A stretch of DNA of 64,000 nt from JAICLK01 sp035478715 (GCA_035478715.1 DATIJK010000050.1:1-64000); one strand, 5' to 3'. Counted from the first letter of the stretch, positions 1-8,803 are shown. Notes: generated by a model not told the origin, from the letters alone. A program made the numbers and translations.

Positions 1-1
1 T

Positions 2-130
2 GAACTGCAGCAGGAATATAAGTCCATTCCGAGCACTGCGAAACACTTCGACGAAACACCGGATCCTAAAAGCTGTTCAAGCGGTCAGCAGGCCCCGAGC
101 GTGAGCGATCGCTTCACACATTTGTTTTAA
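2..130 (+). CDS. C-terminal fragment of an unidentified protein
   Basis: The window opens inside a reading frame that continues for 42 codons and ends with TAA at 128-130. The visible tail is polar and ends in SVSDRFTHLF. I do not recognise the family. The extended -10 of the next gene lies about 40 bp after the stop, so the two are probably separate transcripts. Whether this is a real gene end depends on sequence to the left. Confidence 0.4.
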   Translation, partial: ELQQEYKSIPSTAKHFDETPDPKSCSSGQQAPSVSDRFTHLF

Positions 131-168
131 CTTTGAGCAAAAACTTACAGAATTTTTAATTGTAGATT

Positions 169-177
169 TGCTATACT
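169..177 (+). promoter_or_regulatory. Extended -10 promoter of the VOC gene, leaderless
   Basis: TGC at 169-171 precedes TATACT at 172-177, and the ATG follows after 7 nt at 185. Transcription should start at or next to the ATG. No Shine-Dalgarno sequence and no good -35 box are visible. Confidence 0.6.
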
Positions 178-184
178 TTACGGT

Positions 185-571
185 ATGAAAATGAATAGCG
201 TTTCGGGATTAGTGTTTTACGTAAAAGATACTGCCAAGACGGCTGATTTTTACGACAAGCTGGGGTTCCATTTCGAAAAGCGGGAACCAGACCACCTATC
301 TGTCCGTCTCAACTGGTTCTGGATGGACTTTCATCCGCAAGACAAAGAGGATAAACCGGAGTTTCAAAAAGAAGCCAACTTAGAAAATAAGGGCGCTGGA
401 TTGTTCATTTATGTCAGCGTGGATGATGTCGATGAATTTTATGAAGGCCTAAAAGCCAAAGGTCTGAAGCCTTCCAGCGAACCACGTGATTGGCCATGGG
501 GCAACCGCGAATTTGTCATCCGCGATCCGGATGGTTATAAGCTCGTCTTTTTCAAGCGAAATAAAAAATAA
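185..571 (+). CDS. VOC (glyoxalase/bleomycin resistance) family protein
   Basis: A 128-residue single-domain protein of normal length for a vicinal-oxygen-chelate fold. The N-terminal strand SGLVFYVKDTAKTADFY, the central IYVSVDDVDEFYEGLKAKG and the C-terminal FVIRDPDGYKLVFF are the usual two beta-alpha-beta-beta-beta modules. Such proteins bind a metal or small ligand; substrates range from methylglyoxal adducts to antibiotics, and the sequence does not decide between them. The start is fixed by a -10 box 7 nt upstream. A second VOC protein lies at 56892-57242. Confidence 0.8.
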   Translation: MKMNSVSGLVFYVKDTAKTADFYDKLGFHFEKREPDHLSVRLNWFWMDFHPQDKEDKPEFQKEANLENKGAGLFIYVSVDDVDEFYEGLKAKGLKPSSEPRDWPWGNREFVIRDPDGYKLVFFKRNKK

Positions 572-623
572 AATCTGTAATTATAGTTACTGCTAATACC
601 TGCATTCGTCTTAAAATTTACGC

Positions 624-1277
624 ATGAATCATAGCAAAGCAATGTTCGGCATTAGTGTGTTTAAGCGCGGTATTACCAGGAATGTTATTGCAGAAATTAC
701 GAAGTATATGCATGATAATTTCGCTGATTGCATGGTAATTTTGGTCGATCTGCCCGAAGCGCATAATTGGTTTCTGCGTGGAAGAGATTCAAGGCAACAT
801 GCGCTTGAGATTGTTAAAAAGCATGGGGAACTGCGCGTCAAGAGTGTCCAAAAAGCACTGCGCAGAAACGGAATATCTATGCCGGTGCATACGTGGGATC
901 TGCTTGTTGGTGATGCGGGATATCAACAAAACCTTACTTCAATTTGCGATTATTACAATCAAAATAAAAAATTTCAAAACGAAGTAAAGTCAAAACTACT
1001 TGAATATCTGAGCGAAAATATTCGCGAAGCTGAATTGCGTCACGGCCGTAAACTTACAGCAGAAGAATTAGACGAATCGGCCCATTTTTTATTAGAAGAA
1101 ATAGCGGGTTTATCTCATCTGCATTTTGGGTTAGGATATAACGTTGATATTTATCCAGATACTAACAATGTGTTAGTTGACGACATATTTAAAGGTAAAG
1201 CTTTCCAGGATTTGGGAAATAAACTTGGCGTCAAACCTAGTAGCTACAAATATATTCACTTACCGGTTGCAATCTAG
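624..1277 (+). CDS. tRNA-dependent cyclodipeptide synthase-like protein (XYP type)
   Basis: A 217-residue protein matching the cyclodipeptide synthase (CDPS) family, which uses two aminoacyl-tRNAs to make a cyclic dipeptide. Seen in sequence: MFGIS near the N-terminus, where Ser11 aligns with the catalytic Ser37 of AlbC; VDLPEAHNWFLRG, the typical second block; HFLLEEIAGL, where Glu159 aligns with Glu182; and YP at 177-178, which places it in the XYP rather than the NYH subfamily. The residue aligning with the conserved Tyr178 is Phe155. No tailoring oxidase or P450 is adjacent; the next gene is a cohesin protein in the opposite direction. TAAAAT at 612-617 lies 6 nt before the ATG. Family call fairly firm; activity and product unknown. 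Confidence 0.7.
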   Translation: MNHSKAMFGISVFKRGITRNVIAEITKYMHDNFADCMVILVDLPEAHNWFLRGRDSRQHALEIVKKHGELRVKSVQKALRRNGISMPVHTWDLLVGDAGYQQNLTSICDYYNQNKKFQNEVKSKLLEYLSENIREAELRHGRKLTAEELDESAHFLLEEIAGLSHLHFGLGYNVDIYPDTNNVLVDDIFKGKAFQDLGNKLGVKPSSYKYIHLPVAI

Positions 1278-1283
1278 TGTAGT

Positions 1284-2405
1284 TTACATTGTGCCGACGT
1301 GTGCGGTCGGTTCATTACCTGGGCCGCCGCTACTGGTGGGCGTGCCGCCCATGTGCGAATTGAGATATTGGTCACCACGGCGTTGTATCAGGTACCATGT
1401 ACCGAATCCGATTAGCAGTATTATTATTACGACATACGCGAAGTAATGACGTGCTTGCAGCCTAAACTGATTCCAGCCGAACGGGTTTTTGACGATGACT
1501 GAAGTGTTCTTGGCTGCTACCTGACCATCTTGGTAGTAGGTTTTGGTTGTAAGCTTATATGTGCCATTCCGCATATTAGTCGTGTCTACCGAATAGTTAT
1601 ACGGTGCCTGTGTAACGGTCGCGACCTTTTTATCGTTCAGGTAATATTCGATTTTTGTCACTTGGCCGGTATTTGTCGGTGTGGTCTGGACGGTTGCTTG
1701 TTCGTTAAGCTCTACTTGCGAATTGTCTGGTATTGTGACTGGTTTTGGGTTGTTTTTTGGTGCGATAGAAGTTGCTGGTGGCGGGGGTGGTGTTGACTTT
1801 GTGCTGCCAGAGCTTGGCGGAGGTGTCGGTGAAGGATGCGGTGTGGGTGATGGAGTTGGTGATGGCGGAGGTGGAGTAGTGGTGCCTGGAATCGTGTAGG
1901 TGCCACCATTGAAAGCAACCGCGACGTTTTGATTCGTCGTAGAACTTAAGACGGCTGAGCTGTTTTTGAATGTTACATTTGCCGTTCCGCTCGCGAGAGC
2001 CTTGAAAGTGACAGTAGCTACTAATTTATCACCGCTGACGGCTGCAATCGTGCCAAGTGCGATAGAAATATTGCCGCTGCCGCCTGTGTTAGAAGCAGTG
2101 ACACCGAAAGCTGTGCCAGATAATGAAGTAGATACGAATTGAAGTTTAGCAGTCGGATATGTCAGATCGGCTTGTACGGCGTTAACGGTGTCGGTGTAGC
2201 TGTTTTCTTTAATCTGTACTGTAAACGTCGATCCGGCAGAATGAGAACCGCTTGATGGGCTTAGATACATGTAGTCGGAAGAAGCCGCGTGAATTGCGAT
2301 ATTTGGTGCTTTGCTCGCAAGTATTGCAGCGCCTGTAAGCATGAATACCACCAGGTAAATTGCGTGCTGTTTTCGTAGTTTAAGTTTTTTTATTCCTTGT
2401 TTCAT
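1284..2405 (-). CDS. Membrane-anchored cohesin-domain protein
   Basis: A 373-residue surface protein. An N-terminal hydrophobic segment (about 15-32) looks like a signal peptide. Residues about 44-172 have the cohesin pattern: strand SAGSTFTVQIKEN, the L-T-Y-x3-L-x-F strand, SGDKLVATVTFKA and a closing GGTYTI. A Pro/Thr/Ser-rich linker (173-222) leads to an Ig-like domain (223-307), then a transmembrane helix (about 322-342) and a short tail, so the cohesin would face outward. Cohesins bind dockerins, and the gene immediately upstream on the same strand (28 bp away) ends in a dockerin. An extended -10 sits 6 nt before the ATG. Confidence 0.75.
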   Translation of the reverse strand: MKQGIKKLKLRKQHAIYLVVFMLTGAAILASKAPNIAIHAASSDYMYLSPSSGSHSAGSTFTVQIKENSYTDTVNAVQADLTYPTAKLQFVSTSLSGTAFGVTASNTGGSGNISIALGTIAAVSGDKLVATVTFKALASGTANVTFKNSSAVLSSTTNQNVAVAFNGGTYTIPGTTTPPPPSPTPSPTPHPSPTPPPSSGSTKSTPPPPPATSIAPKNNPKPVTIPDNSQVELNEQATVQTTPTNTGQVTKIEYYLNDKKVATVTQAPYNYSVDTTNMRNGTYKLTTKTYYQDGQVAAKNTSVIVKNPFGWNQFRLQARHYFAYVVIIILLIGFGTWYLIQRRGDQYLNSHMGGTPTSSGGPGNEPTAHVGTM

Positions 2406-2411
2406 GTGGTT

Positions 2412-2420
2412 ATTATCTCA
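2412..2420 (-). promoter_or_regulatory. Extended -10 of the cohesin gene, leaderless
   Basis: On the minus strand TGA plus GATAAT ends 6 nt before the ATG at 2405. It lies in the 28-bp gap after the dockerin gene, so the cohesin gene may have its own transcript. Confidence 0.45.
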
Positions 2421-2433
2421 TACCTATTTTTAT

Positions 2434-3945
2434 TTACGTTCCATAATTTGTTAGCAGGATCGAAAGATCGGTAATGTTAACCGTCCCGTCACCGTTACAA
2501 TCGCCGTTTGAGCCGGTAGCATTCGTCATGCCGTAGTGGCTGAGCAGAATTGACAAATCTGTTATGTTGACATGGCCGTCGCTGTTGACGTCGCCATTGA
2601 CGCCGCCACTGCCTTGCAACGTTGTCGCACTGAGGGAGTTACTGGCATTGGAAACATTATTACTGGAGTCATACGCCTTGACGGTGTATGTGTACTGGGT
2701 ATTCGCCGTCAGCCCGGTGTCGGTGTAGGTCGCATTTGCGCTGGTACCAACCTGCGTGCCGTTTCGGAACACTCGGTAACCGGTAACGCCTACATTGTCC
2801 GTACTATCAGTCCAGGCAAGCGCTATCGAATTGTTGGTTATCAGTGAAGTGTGGAGATTTGTCGGTGCACTAGGCGCACTGGTATCCGCAACAGTTGTTC
2901 CATTGACGGCGCTAGTTTGCGCTGATGTATGGTTGCTCGTATCGATTGCAGCAACTGTGTAGCTGTAACTTGTGCTTGGGTTCAGGCCGGAGTCGGTGAA
3001 CGCGGTGCCCGATGTAACTGTAGTTACCAGCGTCCCGCCTCGGAATACTTTATAGCCCTGCATCGTACAGTTGGCGCCTGGAGTACTGGCATTCCAGCTA
3101 AGCGATACACTGTTCGGTGATGTACCAGTTACAGCCAATCCTGTAGGAACAGACGGATTTGCCGTACATGAGGTTGAATTGCTGACCGTTACCGAAACAC
3201 TCGTACTGTTTGCAGTATTATTCGCGGTATCAGTTGCCTGTGCAGTAATGGTGTGCGAGCCGTTCGCGACACTTGATGAGTTCCAGCTGAAGCTGTATGG
3301 GCTGCTAGTGTCTGTGTTTACCGCATTTCCGTCAACCAGGAATTTGACTGATGAGATGCCTGATGCATCCGAGGCTGTTGCACTCAAAGTTACGTTACCG
3401 CTAACAGTCGCATTGTTTGCAGGCGCAGTCAACGAGACAGTCGGCGGCGTTGAATCGCCAGTTGCACAGTTGTCCCCGGTACCCGTCGGAGTACATGTCG
3501 TATCAGATGTCAATATTACCCGGTCGACACTGACACCGGGACTTGTACCGACCAATTTGACCGTATGGCTGCCTGAAGTTAGAGCGATTGAGTTCGGCGT
3601 ACCAGTTACGCCGTTCTGATAATTGACCCAAGTCCAGGTATTTGGAGATATACCAGCACTTCCGCCGACGTTAAAACAAGTTGAAGTATCGATTTGCGCG
3701 TTGATGGCATTATTTGTCGTGTCTGGAACCATCATGCGTACCCACAGCGTATATGTCGCGGCGCCAGGGACGTTCAACGTCATCGTGTCGGTGCCATTGT
3801 CAGTTGCCGGTGTTGCACAAGCAGCAGCCAAAGCTTGCCGGTCAAGAACGAATTGCCACGATATCGCTAAGGCGAATACGAACAATCCGCTGATTAACAC
3901 CCTTTTAATAGATTTTTTTGTGATTACGCTTTTCACGCGCCTCAT
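2434..3945 (-). CDS. Secreted multidomain protein with C-terminal type I dockerin
   Basis: A 503-residue exported protein. After a signal-like helix (about 15-41, ending ALAA) there is a beta-rich region (43-155) resembling a carbohydrate-binding module, an Ig-like domain (about 165-255), two fibronectin type III domains (about 262-350 and 355-440) and a dockerin at 447-503. The dockerin has two Ca2+-loop repeats, DVNSDGHVNITDLSILL and DCNGDGTVNITDLSILL, the duplicated F-hand that cohesins recognise. No catalytic domain is apparent, so it is more likely an adhesin or scaffold partner than an enzyme. Its neighbour downstream carries the cohesin. Confidence 0.8.
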   Translation of the reverse strand: MRRVKSVITKKSIKRVLISGLFVFALAISWQFVLDRQALAAACATPATDNGTDTMTLNVPGAATYTLWVRMMVPDTTNNAINAQIDTSTCFNVGGSAGISPNTWTWVNYQNGVTGTPNSIALTSGSHTVKLVGTSPGVSVDRVILTSDTTCTPTGTGDNCATGDSTPPTVSLTAPANNATVSGNVTLSATASDASGISSVKFLVDGNAVNTDTSSPYSFSWNSSSVANGSHTITAQATDTANNTANSTSVSVTVSNSTSCTANPSVPTGLAVTGTSPNSVSLSWNASTPGANCTMQGYKVFRGGTLVTTVTSGTAFTDSGLNPSTSYSYTVAAIDTSNHTSAQTSAVNGTTVADTSAPSAPTNLHTSLITNNSIALAWTDSTDNVGVTGYRVFRNGTQVGTSANATYTDTGLTANTQYTYTVKAYDSSNNVSNASNSLSATTLQGSGGVNGDVNSDGHVNITDLSILLSHYGMTNATGSNGDCNGDGTVNITDLSILLTNYGT

Positions 3946-4022
3946 CGTTTAAGGCCTTTTTAAAGGTTTACTGATTGCAGCATACGATTAATAAAGTTCG
4001 TTGTCAATTCGATTATGCTTGA

Positions 4023-5228
4023 TTAATTGCACAGGGAGCCGTTGACGTGTGGATTACCGTTATCAACATTTTCACTTGTCTCCAAAACTGTATTTCCAGT
4101 TCGGTTCCACTGGTCTGATGGCGCGCCGCGCGGGTACCAGATTCCAAAGGATCCCACGCAAGAGAATAAATAGGTGCTGAAATCATTGTTTTTATAGAAG
4201 ATATTTTTAACGGTAAACCCACCGCTCGGGCTTGATTCCGACGGACTGTAATCCTCTGCATAGATCGCAAAGCCGCCGCCAGCAATCAGGTTATTTTGTA
4301 CGGTGATATTGTTGCTGCTTTTCAATGAGTCCCAGATGGCTACCGCACTGTCAGAGTCATTGCCGCTGTCCGAAGTCATAAGAAACGTATTGTGGTCAAT
4401 CATGCCGTTGTTGGCGCCCTCAGTCTGATAGCCATCGATATGCCCATTGGCTGTTTTGACCGTAAAGTCATGGAAATAGCTGTTTTTAACGGTAAAACCG
4501 TCTCCCGTAGTCTGTGAAAAGCTGGTGTCTGCCCAGCTGAATACACCATCATCGATGCCGTAACAGTTAATAGCATCTACCATTAGGCTGGTGCCTTGGT
4601 GCCAGACACAAGCATGCACGCCGCTATTACCGTTAATCGTCACGTTTTGAATGGTAGCGCTTGCGCCATCTTCGACATAAATGACTGAGGTGCCATTCGC
4701 ATTCGTACCGGTCTGGCCGCTGCTACCGCTAATCAAGACATTTTTTATAGTCACATTCGAGGCTTTTATATCGAGTCGTCCGGTAATATTCTCGCAACTG
4801 ATGACCGTATTGGCGGTAGTGACGGTAATAGTCCTGGTCAGGCTTCCGCTGTTGGCCGTAAGCGTGCCGCCAGGGCACTGAGATACTAACGGACCAGTAT
4901 TCTTCGGCCCGGGCCAGCCGCATGATTCGAGATTTGCCCAGAGGAACGAGCCGCCTTTGGCGCATTGTGACGGTACGCTTCCACCGAACTTAACTGCATT
5001 TCCACTTGACGCGCCCGTATCCGCCACGGAGCTTGCATTACCAGCTTTCGTTCCGTTTTCGGCCTCGCTCGCGACCGCGAAAGTAGCTGCTTGGCTTTGA
5101 AACAGAAAATGCAAGCCGCAAACAGCAACTAAGATTACTACAGAAATCAGAATGAAACGTTGCCTCGGAGTGTTTGAAACCTTGGTCCTAATAAATTCAT
5201 TTTGCTGTCTTCGCTTGGTTCGTGGCAT
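4023..5228 (-). CDS. Exported right-handed beta-helix protein with N-terminal EAExG module
   Basis: About 401 residues from the ATG at 5228, chosen because AAAGGTG lies just upstream. Basic N-terminus, hydrophobic helix (about 24-44), then SQAATF and a roughly 35-residue module (EAENGT...GNAVKFG). The rest has regularly spaced N/G/V-rich strands (ITGRLDIKASNVTIKNVLIS, NGNSGVHAC, VKNSYFHDF, DHNTFLM, VQNNLIAGGGFAIYAED), the pattern of parallel beta-helix polysaccharide lyases, hydrolases or adhesins. I cannot place a catalytic site. The upstream gene on the same strand (5283-6461) is a paralogue with the same module and fold. Confidence 0.7.
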   Translation of the reverse strand: MPRTKRRQQNEFIRTKVSNTPRQRFILISVVILVAVCGLHFLFQSQAATFAVASEAENGTKAGNASSVADTGASSGNAVKFGGSVPSQCAKGGSFLWANLESCGWPGPKNTGPLVSQCPGGTLTANSGSLTRTITVTTANTVISCENITGRLDIKASNVTIKNVLISGSSGQTGTNANGTSVIYVEDGASATIQNVTINGNSGVHACVWHQGTSLMVDAINCYGIDDGVFSWADTSFSQTTGDGFTVKNSYFHDFTVKTANGHIDGYQTEGANNGMIDHNTFLMTSDSGNDSDSAVAIWDSLKSSNNITVQNNLIAGGGFAIYAEDYSPSESSPSGGFTVKNIFYKNNDFSTYLFSCVGSFGIWYPRGAPSDQWNRTGNTVLETSENVDNGNPHVNGSLCN

Positions 5229-5282
5229 TTTCACACCTTTTATAGAGTTATTCTGAGTGTAACAAAAGCGCAAATAGTCGTT

Positions 5283-6461
5283 TTACGGATTAACTGCTGC
5301 GCCGGTATCATCCCAGACGTTGCCGCTCCAAACACCGCCTGATCCGTTTAGCGGCCAAGCCGCGACAATACCGGATCCTTGGCCGCCGCAATTCTGGAAA
5401 TACATCCGTGAAAAATGATTGTTTGTAATCTGGATGTTCGAAGCCGCCTGACCACCGGCATTCTGGCCGCCATACATACAATAACCACCACCAGCTACCA
5501 AGTTACCAGTGATCACCCTGTTTTTCTGTACGCCAAAATCTTCAAAAAGGCTGATCGCATCAGTCTGAGAAAAACTGTTCAGAATAGTGTTGTTTTTAAT
5601 CGTCAAAAGCGTACCATCGCTTGCATTGCTTGTTGTGCCATTTATATGGTCGCCGCTGATAAAACCCATGTCGTGGATGTAATTTCCCTGAATTAAACCC
5701 GCATCCATCTGCACGCCTGTGCTGGTGAAAATAATATTATTGTTAAGAATCTTCGTATTAGTGGAAGATTCATAAATATCTTTGATGCCAGCCGTTAGTC
5801 TGCCGGACGTATTATTTCCACCTGAAATAGTCGAATTTTCGATGGTAATATTCTGAGCGCCGGTATTATTCGGACCGCGGATCCAGACGCCGAATCCATC
5901 CTTATCATTTACCTTTATATTCACATTATCGACGGTCACATTATTTGCCTGTATTACAATTTCGGCCACTGTGCTGGTAATGTTTTTAATAACCGCACCG
6001 TCCGTGTCGGCAATGATGGATTGTTGCGAGCTGTTATATGTCCAGCCGCTGCCGGTATTGGCATTCGGCGACGTGATAGTATTAGGAACATTCGTCAGCG
6101 ATCCAGTCGCACCGGAGTTTGTCGTATCGGGGAATCCGCACAGATGAGAGACCGTATTGGTCATCGTAGCGGATGTTGCGGGTGTGCAATTCGTAGATCG
6201 TGTTGCAGTGCTAGCCCCAAAGCGCACCGCATTCAAGTTCGATGCGTTCGTATCGTCATATCTGCTGGCATTGCCAGTTAATGCACCGCTTTCTGCTTCT
6301 GAAGCTACCGCGAACGTCGCAGCTTTACTAACAATTAGAAATTGCAGGCCCAAGCCCGCTACAAGCAGGAAAAGACATACAGCGATTACGAAGTGCCTGC
6401 GATTCTGGATTACCTTGAAACGCTTGCGAATTTTATTGTAATGTTTTCGATTGACGGTCAT
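5283..6461 (-). CDS. Exported right-handed beta-helix protein, paralogue of the downstream gene
   Basis: About 392 residues from the ATG at 6461; the longer GTG form is unlikely because a TATAAT lies between it and this ATG. Basic tail, hydrophobic helix (22-42), SKAATF and the EAESG...AVRFG module (about 46-82). Beta-helix turns follow, such as ITSTVAEIVIQANNVTVDNV and ITIENSTISGGNN, and IKNNTILNSFSQTDAISLFED. The end, GGVWSGNVWDDTGAAVNP, matches the style of the neighbour, from which it is separated by about 50 bp. Probably an outward-facing carbohydrate-active or adhesive protein; no substrate can be given. Confidence 0.7.
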   Translation of the reverse strand: MTVNRKHYNKIRKRFKVIQNRRHFVIAVCLFLLVAGLGLQFLIVSKAATFAVASEAESGALTGNASRYDDTNASNLNAVRFGASTATRSTNCTPATSATMTNTVSHLCGFPDTTNSGATGSLTNVPNTITSPNANTGSGWTYNSSQQSIIADTDGAVIKNITSTVAEIVIQANNVTVDNVNIKVNDKDGFGVWIRGPNNTGAQNITIENSTISGGNNTSGRLTAGIKDIYESSTNTKILNNNIIFTSTGVQMDAGLIQGNYIHDMGFISGDHINGTTSNASDGTLLTIKNNTILNSFSQTDAISLFEDFGVQKNRVITGNLVAGGGYCMYGGQNAGGQAASNIQITNNHFSRMYFQNCGGQGSGIVAAWPLNGSGGVWSGNVWDDTGAAVNP

Positions 6462-6526
6462 CTGAATTAGTTTGATTTTATTATACGACTGCAGGGACAC
6501 TTTTTATATCCGTAGCAGGATCTGGA

Positions 6527-8059
6527 TCAGGCGTAACCCGAGAAAAAGTCAGTCTTGATATGATGCAGTGGAATACCTGATTGCCGCAAAGCTTTCTCGA
6601 TTGCAACGACCATCCCGTGCGGGCCTGACACGTAAAAAGTCGCGTTCTGATAATCAGGAACGGTCGACCGAATTAGCTCTGGAGTGATAGCGCCGGCTTT
6701 AAACCGGCTATCAGGCAGTTGTGCCCCTTGTCTGGTCAGCGTGTAATTGACGTTTATGCCTAATATATTGCGGGCTTGTTCAAAAACGTCCATATATGCG
6801 ATATCTTCGGCCGTATTAGCAGAATATAACAGGGTCACCGGCCGTTTTTCGTTAGTATCAAGCAGGTATTTGATCATGCTGCGGTATGGAGTGACGCCGA
6901 TGCCGCCGGCAATAAAGACCAGATTGCGCTGTTTATCATTGGGCAACGTAAAATCGCCGCCGAGGTTTGTCGCTCCAAGTAATGACTGCCCATCTATGGC
7001 TGCTAATGTCTTCTTGTAGCTGCTACCGTTCGGATAAAATTTGACACCGATACGCAAAGTTTCTTCGGTTGGTGACGATGCCAAGGTGAAAAATCGGCGC
7101 TGCCCGCGTAAATCCGTGTGTTCGTGCGGCAGCGTGAACTCCATGTATTGCCCGGGTTTGTAATCGAATTTTTTATCAGGTTTGAATTCAAAATCCATCG
7201 TATCCGGTGTAACGTTTAATTTTCGCAATAATTTAGGTTGCAAGCTGATACGAGGATTAACAATGTATGCAAAGACGTTACCAATTAGTAAATCTAATTC
7301 GGGTGTCGAGAAAATTGTCCCCAGGTGGATCCTCGGCGAAAATAGTGCACCGGTCAAAATGCTGTACAAAACCTGGTTCTGTTTGGTCCCTGGCGAAGTC
7401 TGGGGCTCGGTCAGCATGACGAATCCCATGAACAGCAAAGCGGAACTGAAGATTGTGTTATGAAGTGTCGTCATGACGTCGGTATTTGCGAATTGAGCGT
7501 AAAGTGCTGTCGCAGCTAAAGACACCGCCAGAAAACTCAAGACCATCTCGGTTCGTCGGATCCGCCGCATCAAAAGCAGCCCACCGATCAAAACGCACCA
7601 CATCATATGCGGATTACCGATCCACCAACTAGCGGATTGGTGCGCGGCATATGCCGTCAGGACGACCGCGAAAGCAGCCGGATTGAAAATATGCTTATTC
7701 CGATACGTGAGTAAATATTTTGATGCTATCGCGATGCCGCCGGCAGCAGTCATAAATAATAGATTATCGATAGCAAGTCCCGGCGAAATAATCAATGACA
7801 ATATAAGCGCAGTAATGATTGTAGAATCGCCATTTGCCGGCACACGCAGCGTCCGATAAAAAATCTGGTTTACCAGCCAGCAAACTACGAATAGAAATAA
7901 TGCGGATCCGGCGATTTCAATCGGGCTAAAATGTATCTGCCCGAACGCACTGTATCCGATTGCTACAGCAAGCAGCCCGATAAGGTAGTAAATCAGCAGT
8001 TTATACATCGACAATTTGTCGAGCAATCCGTCTAGTTTATCGAGATACTTACCAAACAT
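6527..8059 (-). CDS. RnfD/NqrB-like membrane domain fused to ferredoxin-NAD(P)H reductase domain
   Basis: A 510-residue fusion. Residues 1 to about 255 contain seven to eight hydrophobic helices with features of the RnfD/NqrB family (NKHIFNPAAFAVVLTA, AFMGFVMLTEPQTSP-like region at about 205-225). Residues about 265-510 are an FNR module: RRFFTLASSP for FAD binding, IAGGIGVTPYRSMIKY for NAD(P)H pyrophosphate, and YVSGPHGMV near the C-terminus. No [2Fe-2S] cysteine cluster is present. The likely role is passing electrons from cytosolic NAD(P)H through membrane flavin to the FMN-binding protein encoded two genes upstream. Its start overlaps the end of apbE by 11 nt, implying translational coupling. 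Confidence 0.8.
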   Translation of the reverse strand: MFGKYLDKLDGLLDKLSMYKLLIYYLIGLLAVAIGYSAFGQIHFSPIEIAGSALFLFVVCWLVNQIFYRTLRVPANGDSTIITALILSLIISPGLAIDNLLFMTAAGGIAIASKYLLTYRNKHIFNPAAFAVVLTAYAAHQSASWWIGNPHMMWCVLIGGLLLMRRIRRTEMVLSFLAVSLAATALYAQFANTDVMTTLHNTIFSSALLFMGFVMLTEPQTSPGTKQNQVLYSILTGALFSPRIHLGTIFSTPELDLLIGNVFAYIVNPRISLQPKLLRKLNVTPDTMDFEFKPDKKFDYKPGQYMEFTLPHEHTDLRGQRRFFTLASSPTEETLRIGVKFYPNGSSYKKTLAAIDGQSLLGATNLGGDFTLPNDKQRNLVFIAGGIGVTPYRSMIKYLLDTNEKRPVTLLYSANTAEDIAYMDVFEQARNILGINVNYTLTRQGAQLPDSRFKAGAITPELIRSTVPDYQNATFYVSGPHGMVVAIEKALRQSGIPLHHIKTDFFSGYA

Positions 8060-8789
8060 ATCGTTCGAATCCGCTGGTCATAGTTGCTATTTTATCTGAA
8101 TGTATCATGTATGCTTCAAAACCCGGTAATGCTTCGATAAAATTTACGCCCTCCACCCCCATCGCAAATGTCGCGGTTGCAAAACGATCAGCATCAAAAA
8201 TATTCGGTCCGATGACGGTCAAACTCTTGACGTCGTCAATTTGGCTGCCGTATGTATGCGGGTTATAAATATGTTGGCCGCGGATATAAGTGCCGGATGT
8301 TGCGATGCCTGCATTTGTTAATTGCAACGTTTTCACGATTTCCTCAGAATCAAACGGATTCCTGATACCGATTTTCCATTCTTCGCCGTCGGAGTTCTTG
8401 CCGTGAACCTGGATATCGCCGCCCGCTTCAATATAAAAGTCCTCGCACCCTGATTTTAAAGTCATTTCTGCCGCATTTTGAATCGACCAACCCTTAACTA
8501 ACCCTGACGGATCCAGTAAGCCATTGGGTGTCCGAATATCAAAGTACCCATTAGTTTCGCGCTTCGTCTGTTCGCACAGGTCCAAGACTCTTCGCATTTC
8601 ATCACTCCAATCCTCGCGGAGCAGTCCGCGGTTGATTTTGGATATTTCACTAGTTGATTTATATGTACTGAACCGCCGGTCAACCGATCTGAAATATTCA
8701 AAAATCCGGCTGATAGTTTTTTCAGGTTTATCGCTACCGACAATCTCAACGGTTATCGGCATGCCCATGATAAGTTCAGATCTTTTCAT
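8049..8789 (-). CDS. apbE: FAD:protein FMN transferase
   Basis: A 246-residue ApbE protein, short for the family (about 300-350) because it lacks an N-terminal signal or lipobox, so it should act in the cytosol or needs another export route. Visible motifs: MGMPITVEIVG, RRFSTYKSTSEISKIN, GYFDIRT, DPSGLVKGWSIQ, EAGGDIQVHG and DADRFATATFAMG with the metal-binding Asp/Thr. ApbE attaches FMN to Thr/Ser of NqrC/RnfG-type FMN-binding domains; the gene immediately upstream encodes such a target with a D-x2-TGAT motif. Middle gene of a three-gene operon (14-nt gap upstream, 11-nt overlap downstream). Confidence 0.9.
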   Translation of the reverse strand: MKRSELIMGMPITVEIVGSDKPEKTISRIFEYFRSVDRRFSTYKSTSEISKINRGLLREDWSDEMRRVLDLCEQTKRETNGYFDIRTPNGLLDPSGLVKGWSIQNAAEMTLKSGCEDFYIEAGGDIQVHGKNSDGEEWKIGIRNPFDSEEIVKTLQLTNAGIATSGTYIRGQHIYNPHTYGSQIDDVKSLTVIGPNIFDADRFATATFAMGVEGVNFIEALPGFEAYMIHSDKIATMTSGFERYVW

Positions 8790-8803
8790 GGGAGTTGCTA
8801 CTT

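Noticed and set aside
3071..3619. 182-codon plus-strand frame inside the dockerin gene
   Set aside because: Shadow of the repeat-rich secreted protein; no ribosome site or domain.
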